Positions 58,211 to 64,000 of a stretch of 64,000 bases of DNA are shown one piece after another. Location: positions 1-64,000 of the forward strand of contig JAUILP010000009.1 in the NCBI GenBank assembly GCA_030432875.1. The letters run 5' to 3'. The notes below the pieces were generated by a model. The model was not told the origin of the DNA, did no database searches, and was given only the letters and a program-made list of their open reading frames with translations. Both the position numbers and the translations under genes were made by a program. How positions within the stretch are numbered: position 1 is the first letter of the stretch; each line of letters begins with the position of its first letter. The stretch is from Oligoflexia bacterium. Lineage in GTDB: Bacteria; Bdellovibrionota_B; Oligoflexia; Oligoflexales; JAGOVF01.

Positions 58211-59098
58211 TTATAAGCTTTGAGCCTGCTGCCAGCAGTAGCAAAATATCCCAGAGGCAACGGCAACATTTAAAGAATCGATGGTGGAAACCCCAGGCAT
58301 ACTAGGAATACGAAGACTTAGATCACTTATTTTTTTGACCAAGCGACTTACCCCAAGACTTTCAGAACCTAAAACCAAGACCACTTTATCAAAATTAATG
58401 CTTTGTGGCGTTAGGTCTTCGCCCGACATATCTGCTACCACTATCCAGTATCCGCGTTCTTTCAGATCCTCAATAAAACGCGCAATGTTTTTCACCGCAA
58501 CCAAACGCGTAGTAGCAAAACCACCTTGAGCAGTATTGATCATAGCCTGGGTTATCCCTGCCTGCCTCATTTCTGGAACAGCAATAGATTTGACGCCGAA
58601 AAAGGCGGCGCTGCGTATAATAGCTCCCATATTTCTTGGGTCGGTAATATGATCACAAATGATAATAATATCTTTATTTAGATGACCGAGGTCTTGTATA
58701 AAAATCTTTTCATCTAAAGGTTTGATTTTTATTTTAGCGAATACTGGCGCACGAGGGTATTCTTCTTTCATATCACTAATCGCTAAATGAATTACCTCGA
58801 TAGCATTTTTTTTTGCCAAATTTTCACATTCTGTACTGATGTTTTTTTTATAATAAACTCGAGTAATGAGATGCGGTGAAAGCTTTAAATAATCGATGAT
58901 AGAAGACTCACCTTCAACATAGAGGCTATCCGTTTTATAAGGGGATTGGCGTTGCCTCTTAGTAAAATGAGGGAGATTATTGTTTGTATTTTTAGGACTT
59001 TGTGGCTGGATATGGCTTTTATCTGCCAACCTCTTATCTCTCAATTTATCTTCGTCTTTATTTGGGCGAAGCACATTTTTTTTGGTTTTACTTGGCAC
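58211..59098 (-). CDS. SpoU/TrmH-family RNA 2'-O-ribose methyltransferase (RlmB-like)
   Basis: 295 residues. The N-terminal ~55 are basic and low-complexity. An L30e-like substrate-binding domain follows (YVEGESSIIDYLKLSPHLITRVYY). The SPOUT knot has motif 1 DHITDPRNMGAIIRSAAFFG, motif 2 VLVLGSESLGVSRLV and motif 3 SLRIPSMPGVSTIDSLNVAVASGI. Members methylate rRNA or tRNA riboses with SAM; the RlmB type (23S G2251) fits the order. The start is GTG 59098 with a weak Shine-Dalgarno, 24 nt after the DUF4388 gene. Confidence 0.87.
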   Translation of the reverse strand: MPSKTKKNVLRPNKDEDKLRDKRLADKSHIQPQSPKNTNNNLPHFTKRQRQSPYKTDSLYVEGESSIIDYLKLSPHLITRVYYKKNISTECENLAKKNAIEVIHLAISDMKEEYPRAPVFAKIKIKPLDEKIFIQDLGHLNKDIIIICDHITDPRNMGAIIRSAAFFGVKSIAVPEMRQAGITQAMINTAQGGFATTRLVAVKNIARFIEDLKERGYWIVVADMSGEDLTPQSINFDKVVLVLGSESLGVSRLVKKISDLSLRIPSMPGVSTIDSLNVAVASGIFCYCWQQAQSL

Positions 59099-59122
59099 GC
59101 AGTTTATCTTTATGGAATGAGT

Positions 59123-60361
59123 TTAGAGAACAGCATCATAATAATAGCCCTTAACCAACTTGACAAGATCTTCACTGAGGTTATCCTGCGCAATTTGCAT
59201 CACAAATCTCATCATACTATCAAGTCGAACATTAAAATAATCTTGTTTATGAGGCAATGCTTTGGTCAATTTTTGAAGTCTCGCGATCGACTCTTTTGTG
59301 AAATATGCCTTTTTGTCTATTTTTAGAAGCGGCACCCTATTCCCATTGAGTTGGTGTACAAACTCAATGAGTTCATGGACAGGAAATTCAACATTTGTTG
59401 CTTCAAAGTGATCTTTGACATATTTTACAAATAATTCATAAGTGTGAATTTTTTCATTTAAGGATTCATTGATGTCACCTTTTTCAAATGTAGCCTCACT
59501 CAAAGGAGCCATCCTAAGATAGCCATTGATGTACAAATGGAAAATTGCATTCAGAGCGTAAGCTCTTGATAAATTCAAATGCTGCACGAGTTCATCGACC
59601 TTAGAGTACTGCTCAATCAGTGCCAGCATATCACCATAAAACGTCGATTCTGGAAAAATTTTAACGAGATGTTCTTTGTTTGTCATTTGAATTTGCGTTT
59701 CAGGCATTAATGACCGAGTAAACTGCATATAAACCAGACCATAGACATAGCAATCATCTATGAAATCATCATCATCGCCCAAAAAAATTACCTCAGTTAC
59801 GGGCGCAACATTTTTTTTTGCATGAACAATCAAATAATCAGATAAAAATAGGGACTTGATAATCTCTCCGACTTGTTTTTTTAAAGCCAAGGATATACCC
59901 ATATTGTTCATAACTTGATCTTTTAGTAGGACTTGGCCGAATTTTATCTTATCATCGACTTTTACCGTGGAATTTAATAAATCTTGCAGAGAAATAATAT
60001 TATGACGGTAGCAAATTTCACCAAGACGGTCATCAATCAACGAGGATGAGGCAAAAACCACTTTTCCTGAAAGCAAATAAATTGTTTTTGTTTCGCTTTC
60101 TATTTCTACACTAATCGCTCCTGTAAAGCCTGTTGCCGCTAAACTTGTAAAATACATCTTAAAATTTTCTTGATTCAAGACAAAAAAACCATCTTCGGAG
60201 CCTTTATAGCTGCGGCCCACCTCTTGCCCTGTTAGTACTATGGTCGATGGTGATGCATACATGATATGCCAAGGTTTAGTCGTATCTAAATTTTCGCCAA
60301 GAACTGAAACAAGGTTATCCCCAGTTTCTATGCGCAGTGGTTCGGTATTTTCAACCTTCAT
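59123..60361 (-). CDS. DUF4388 (PATAN) domain protein
   Basis: 412 residues, no signal peptide. Residues ~75-130 match DUF4388/PATAN: FTGAISVEIESETKTIYLLSGKVVFASSSLIDDRLGEICYRHNIIS, with the typical 'G.l.ve....k.iyl..G.vv.A.S...drLGEi' pattern. These are often found in two-component and gliding-related proteins as interaction modules. The rest is helical without a recognised family. ATG 60361 follows GAGAGGT. It lies directly downstream of the NtrX-like regulator (21-nt gap), so a shared signalling role is likely. Confidence 0.78.
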   Translation of the reverse strand: MKVENTEPLRIETGDNLVSVLGENLDTTKPWHIMYASPSTIVLTGQEVGRSYKGSEDGFFVLNQENFKMYFTSLAATGFTGAISVEIESETKTIYLLSGKVVFASSSLIDDRLGEICYRHNIISLQDLLNSTVKVDDKIKFGQVLLKDQVMNNMGISLALKKQVGEIIKSLFLSDYLIVHAKKNVAPVTEVIFLGDDDDFIDDCYVYGLVYMQFTRSLMPETQIQMTNKEHLVKIFPESTFYGDMLALIEQYSKVDELVQHLNLSRAYALNAIFHLYINGYLRMAPLSEATFEKGDINESLNEKIHTYELFVKYVKDHFEATNVEFPVHELIEFVHQLNGNRVPLLKIDKKAYFTKESIARLQKLTKALPHKQDYFNVRLDSMMRFVMQIAQDNLSEDLVKLVKGYYYDAVL

Positions 60362-60382
60362 ATTTGACCTCTCTTAACGGCA

Positions 60383-61765
60383 TTATGCTTTTAAATCTTT
60401 GATTTCAAAATTATATAATTTTATTTTTTTATGAAGACTACTGCGCTCAAGGCCAAGTGCATCGGCAGTTTTGGAAATATTAAAGTCATTTTCTTTAAGT
60501 GCCGACAAAATAAAAGCTCTTTCAAAATCTGAACGCGCCTCTTTTAAAGTCGCTTTTGCACTATCAGAGGGGCTGACTTCCTCTATGATAGAAGAACCAG
60601 ATAGTATATGCGGAGGCAGGTCTTTAATAGAAATCAAATGATTGGGACACATAATATAAAGGCGTTCAATAAGATTTTTTATTTCACGAACATTGCCTGG
60701 CCAGGGGTAGAGTTCCAGTAAATTCATTGCTTCCGGCTCGATATCCTTTTCGGCTTCCCCCATGATTTTGGCGTTTTCTTTGAGAAAACACCGTACAAGT
60801 AAAGGAACATCACCTCTGCGCTCCCGTACCGGCGGTAGGTGAATAGGAATAACATTTAACCGAAAAAATAGATCTTCCCGAAATTTTCCCGCGGCAATTT
60901 CTTTGATAAGGTCTTTATTGGTGGCAGCAATTACGCGAACATCAATATTTATGGTTTCAGTATCTCCAAGCCGCTCAAAAGCCTGCTCTTGCAGAATCCT
61001 GAGTATTTTAGCTTGCGTTTTTAAGGACATATCACCTATCTCATCAAGAAAAAGGGTCCCATGCTGAGCGAGCTCAAACTTGCCTTTTTTATCTTGAAAA
61101 GCGTGCGAAAAAGCCCCCTTTACATGTCCAAACAGCTCATTTTCAATGAGATCCTCAGGAATAGCGGCACAGTTTACTGCGATGAGTGGCTTATCCCTGC
61201 GCTTGCTTTGATAGTGAATATTTTTGGCGACGACTTCTTTACCCGTTCCATTTTCTCCCGTAACAAACACCCAGCTACTGCGCGGTCCCACGAGAGATAC
61301 TTGTTGCATGATATTTCGCATAATTTCTGACTCACCAACCAGACTAGGGGGTGGTGATATCAGGTATGCTGGTGCTTGGTATTTGGCTTTTTTTACGGCT
61401 TCAAGGACATCAACAATACGTTGCAAGGACAAGGGCTTTTCCAAAAAATCTAGAGCCCCAATTTTCGTGGCTTTAACAGCAGTTTCAATGGTTCCATGCC
61501 CACTCATAATCACAACAGGAATACCCTTGTGTAAATCTTTTAACTGATGGAGCGTCGCTAAACCATCTATACCGGGCAACCATATATCTAAAAACACGAG
61601 ATCAAAAAAGCCGTCCCGGAATTTTTCAATACCCTCTTCCCCAGAAGCGGCTATTTCGGTGACCCAGCCTTCATCCCGAATAACATCAGATAAAGAATTT
61701 CGGATTCCTTCTTCGTCATCAATAATGAGCACTCTTAGTACTTCTTGTCCTACCACGTTATTCAT
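60383..61765 (-). CDS. NtrX-like sigma-54-dependent response regulator
   Basis: 460 residues. The receiver domain has IIDDEEG and phosphoacceptor D60 in FLDIWLPGIDG. The AAA+ domain has Walker A GENGTGKE (170-177) and Walker B TLFLDEIGD. The C-terminal HTH is ISKTADALGLERSSLHKKIKLY, NtrX-like. The sigma-54 contact loop is GAFSHA (217-222) instead of GAFTGA, with His for the second Gly. ATG 61765 follows GGAG. The matching kinase may be the fragment at 63836-64000, but the GH3 gene on the other strand lies between. Confidence 0.88.
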   Translation of the reverse strand: MNNVVGQEVLRVLIIDDEEGIRNSLSDVIRDEGWVTEIAASGEEGIEKFRDGFFDLVFLDIWLPGIDGLATLHQLKDLHKGIPVVIMSGHGTIETAVKATKIGALDFLEKPLSLQRIVDVLEAVKKAKYQAPAYLISPPPSLVGESEIMRNIMQQVSLVGPRSSWVFVTGENGTGKEVVAKNIHYQSKRRDKPLIAVNCAAIPEDLIENELFGHVKGAFSHAFQDKKGKFELAQHGTLFLDEIGDMSLKTQAKILRILQEQAFERLGDTETINIDVRVIAATNKDLIKEIAAGKFREDLFFRLNVIPIHLPPVRERRGDVPLLVRCFLKENAKIMGEAEKDIEPEAMNLLELYPWPGNVREIKNLIERLYIMCPNHLISIKDLPPHILSGSSIIEEVSPSDSAKATLKEARSDFERAFILSALKENDFNISKTADALGLERSSLHKKIKLYNFEIKDLKA

Positions 61766-62147
61766 GGTTTCTTTTCTCCGCTATCACAGGCAATAAAAAC
61801 TATTTTAAACATAAAAAGCCAAAGGAAACAGAATTTTGGGTTTTAGGGCTTTTGAGAAGTATAACAGCCTACCTTGATCCCTGAAAGAAAAACAGGGGGG
61901 TGTAAAGAAAAAAATTTTTGATTTTTCTTAAGTTAAATCCTGGTAAATTTATAAAGGAGATCAAAAATCAAATAGCGCGGCGTAACGTCTTAGGCGACAT
62001 ATATCATGAAAAATTCTGCTCTCAGGACTGTCCCGGTTTCCAAAAGCCAATAGCTAAGGCTGAAGCTTTATTGAAATAATATTATTTTTGCGAAAGGACT
62101 GGAAGGAAGTTATCATATAACCAATCTGCTTTTATAGGGAACGAAAT
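61766..62147. other. divergent intergenic region ntrX-GH3
   Basis: 382 nt. It contains a CCCTG/CAGGG dyad (61879-61897) and an AAAGGAG-like site near 61957 with no usable start after it. No gene, RNA or clear promoter is found. Confidence 0.3.
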
Positions 62148-63704
62148 ATGGGAATCTTCTCAGCCTTACTTATTAACCTGTTTCTGGCATTAAATATCTC
62201 CTGTGTAATGTCTAAGAAAAAATCCATTCAACCAGAAAGCACTATAAAAGAGTTATTTGCCAATACAACCTTTGACAGTATGAGCCCTGACCAAAAGAAA
62301 CTTGTCGGTGAGATATTCTGGTCTCCTATTTATAACACCTATCAAGCAGAAATGTTCCCTCTCGGTGGAAACATGTTCTTCGAATTAGGCTTGCCATCAA
62401 CTCAAGAGAACATTCGCGCGATTAAAGCCTATCAAACTGGAGATAACCAGTTTCCCTTACGCGGAGCTAATTTTGAACCGGGATTAGATGCCGCCGACTT
62501 CCCTTGGGCTAGGCAGAGCTGTGAATTAGGACGCATTGGTGATGATGCGACTAAGCTGGCCCAAATATTAAAGCAATATGGTATCAACGTAAATTTTGCC
62601 CCTGTTGCCGACGTCGGCAGACATCCTCAAAGCGTTGTCTATCGGCGAGTCTATTCTGACGACCCGCAAAAAGCAGCTGATTGCGTTGCCCAAACGGTGG
62701 GAACTTTTGCCTACCAAGGCGTTCAGTCAACACTGAAACATTACCCAGGGCATGGGGGAGTAGCCGGGGATACGCATGCTGCAAGTTTAACGGATGGAGC
62801 AACCCGGGACTACATTCAAGGGTACTACCTCCCACCGTTTCAAGCAGGTATAAATGCTGGTTCCAATATCCTTATGGTCTCTCACATTATTTACAATCAG
62901 TGGGATAATTTTTGGCCAGCCTCTTTGTCGCTGGAAATACTAGGTTATTTAAAAAATAATATGGGCTTTAAAGGAGTCGTGGTTACTGATGCCATGGAAA
63001 TGAACGGCGTTTCTGGCCTGTATTCGGTAAATGCATCCATCAATGGCCATAATTATTCATGGCGGGATCTCGCGGGTTTTATCGCGTTCATGCATGGAAA
63101 TGATATGATCATGGAGGGCGATACCCGACGCTTGAAAATTACTTATGCCTTATTCTTCGACGCTTTACAAGCTGGAGCCCACTTTACCGTGCAAGGAAAA
63201 AGCATTGATTTTTCTCCATACCAGGTTTGTGAAAGATATCGAGACGCTGCGCTTAGGATTGATCAAGTTCGGGCAAAGATGAAGATGGGGACCCATAACC
63301 GTTGGCAAACAGTAGACTGCAATAGGGGGATAAGCGCCTCTAATCCAGGAATACCTGGAACACATTCCCCAGGAGCTTCAGGTGAACCAACTTGCAGCCC
63401 CTATACAAACCCGCAATATATCACTTGTCTTAATAACAACCCTTATAAGGCTTGCTTAGGTGGGAAGGTCTTTGATTGTAACACGATTTGCCGCTCTGAT
63501 AATCCCCACAAACTCGATCTTTATCATGACATTTGTTCTAGTGCTCCTGTTGAATCACGATGCAATGGATTCGGGGACTGGACAACGTGCCTTGATCCAA
63601 GGTCTGCGTGTGTAGGTGGCCGTGTCGTTTCTTGTCCTAAAGGTTGTCAGTCCCTACCACCAACAGGTACTGTGGGACTGGTTTACCATGACAGGTGTCA
63701 GTAG
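62148..63704 (+). CDS. GH3 (NagZ-like) lipoprotein with two C-terminal Cys-rich repeats
   Basis: 518 residues. The N-terminal signal MGIFSALLINLFLALNISC may be a lipoprotein signal. The catalytic GH3 domain has VNFAPVADVGRHP (149-160), KHYPGHG (197-203) with the NagZ-type Asp208/His210 in GDTH, and the nucleophile D281 in VVTDAMEMNGV. NagZ-type enzymes cleave terminal GlcNAc from peptidoglycan fragments. Residues 416-463 and 472-517 are two copies of a six-cysteine repeat (C...TC...AC[LV]GG[KR]V..C...C...YHD.C), unknown to me. ATG 62148 follows AGGGAA. The export signal and extra repeats point to an extracytoplasmic, possibly wall-binding enzyme. Confidence 0.87.
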   Translation: MGIFSALLINLFLALNISCVMSKKKSIQPESTIKELFANTTFDSMSPDQKKLVGEIFWSPIYNTYQAEMFPLGGNMFFELGLPSTQENIRAIKAYQTGDNQFPLRGANFEPGLDAADFPWARQSCELGRIGDDATKLAQILKQYGINVNFAPVADVGRHPQSVVYRRVYSDDPQKAADCVAQTVGTFAYQGVQSTLKHYPGHGGVAGDTHAASLTDGATRDYIQGYYLPPFQAGINAGSNILMVSHIIYNQWDNFWPASLSLEILGYLKNNMGFKGVVVTDAMEMNGVSGLYSVNASINGHNYSWRDLAGFIAFMHGNDMIMEGDTRRLKITYALFFDALQAGAHFTVQGKSIDFSPYQVCERYRDAALRIDQVRAKMKMGTHNRWQTVDCNRGISASNPGIPGTHSPGASGEPTCSPYTNPQYITCLNNNPYKACLGGKVFDCNTICRSDNPHKLDLYHDICSSAPVESRCNGFGDWTTCLDPRSACVGGRVVSCPKGCQSLPPTGTVGLVYHDRCQ

Positions 63705-63835
63705 ATAGACACGAGACTTTAACAGTAAATACCTTCGCATTTATCGAGTTTTCGCAGCAATTCCCTTTTACTATATTGAAAACCGCTCCGACTCTGAACC
63801 AGGTAAACTGATCCCTGCCAAATAAATCAACGATA

Positions 63836-64000
63836 TCACCCCACACCATTTTTCGCACCAAGTGGTAATTCAATAATAATTATAGTCCCCCGTGGCGTAT
63901 TATCTGCAATGCGTAAATACCCACCGTGATCCGATATAATTTGATTTACTATAGCTAAACCAAGACCCGTGCCTTCATTTTTTGTCGAAAAATAAGGCTC
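63836..64000 (-). CDS. sensor histidine kinase, C-terminal end (partial)
   Basis: 55 codons run from the window edge to TGA (63836-63838). The fragment EPYFSTKNEGTGLGLAIVNQIISDHGG...RGTIIIIELPL is the end of a HATPase_c domain, with the F/STK and GTGLGLAIV boxes that bind ATP. The kinase is on the same strand as the NtrX-like regulator, so an NtrY-like partner is plausible. The sensor part lies outside the window. Confidence 0.85.
   Translation of the reverse strand, partial: EPYFSTKNEGTGLGLAIVNQIISDHGGYLRIADNTPRGTIIIIELPLGAKNGVG

Noticed and set aside
1-64000. CRISPR array, prophage or insertion sequence
   Set aside because: No regularly spaced repeats, no cas, integrase or transposase genes and no terminal inverted repeats with target duplications were seen.

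Overview
The window is AT-rich chromosomal DNA from a Gram-negative bacterium. The evidence is a stack of Sec-type signal peptides and lipoprotein-like N termini, MotA/MotB, an E. coli-like order of translation genes, an NtrX-type sigma-54 activator, a DUF4388 (PATAN) protein and a DUF7151-like segment. Together these suggest a 'deltaproteobacterial-type' lineage, with Bdellovibrionota/Oligoflexia as my best guess. That placement is inference and was not tested by phylogeny. I see no insertion sequence, phage module or CRISPR array, and no clear frameshifted pseudogene.

Layout. 1-27.1 kb is a mixed accessory and metabolic region. It holds a Wzx-like flippase with a degenerate aldehyde dehydrogenase, clpS-clpA, motA-motB, an XRE regulator with a dead ImmA/IrrE-like domain, several secreted proteins and lipoproteins (trypsin-like, HExxH metallopeptidase, Cys-rich, unknown), an HPF-cold-shock fusion, hppD, an RMD1/DUF155 protein, fabI-selD, DoxX and MscS proteins, and an aldehyde dehydrogenase-HAD pair. 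27.2-39.6 kb holds parE-parC, fadD, pdxH, rdgB, metK, thiL with a TorD-like chaperone, and a GH99-like secreted protein. 39.7-57.8 kb is the translation/transcription supercluster, read on the minus strand: tRNA-Thr(UGU)-Tyr-Gly-Thr(GGU)-tuf-tRNA-Trp-secE-nusG-rplKAJL-rpoBC-rpsLG-fusA. 58.2-64 kb holds an SpoU-type methyltransferase, a DUF4388 protein, an NtrX-like regulator, a GH3 lipoprotein with Cys-rich repeats, and the C-terminal end of a histidine kinase that runs off the window.

How the genes work together. The supercluster carries core gene expression. Its spacers are more unusual than its proteins: a strong terminator-like hairpin lies between rpsG and fusA, a perfect 12-bp inverted repeat lies in a 636-nt rplL-rpoB spacer, and there is no room for a full L10 leader before rplJ. 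ClpS and ClpA form an N-degron proteolysis pair, ParE and ParC form topoisomerase IV, and ThiL and the TorD-like protein overlap and are probably translationally coupled. The kinase fragment and the NtrX-like regulator may be a two-component pair split by the oppositely oriented GH3 gene.

I did not find a clear new multi-gene system. The best leads are single proteins with altered active sites (aldehyde dehydrogenase at 1.7 kb, ImmA/IrrE-like regulator at 9.3 kb, NtrX-like GAFSHA loop at 61 kb), unusual domain combinations (HPF-CSD, GH3 plus Cys-rich repeats), and structured intergenic RNAs (metK leader, str and rpo spacers). Many starts were moved from the longest reading frame to the codon that follows a Shine-Dalgarno match; the entries say where.
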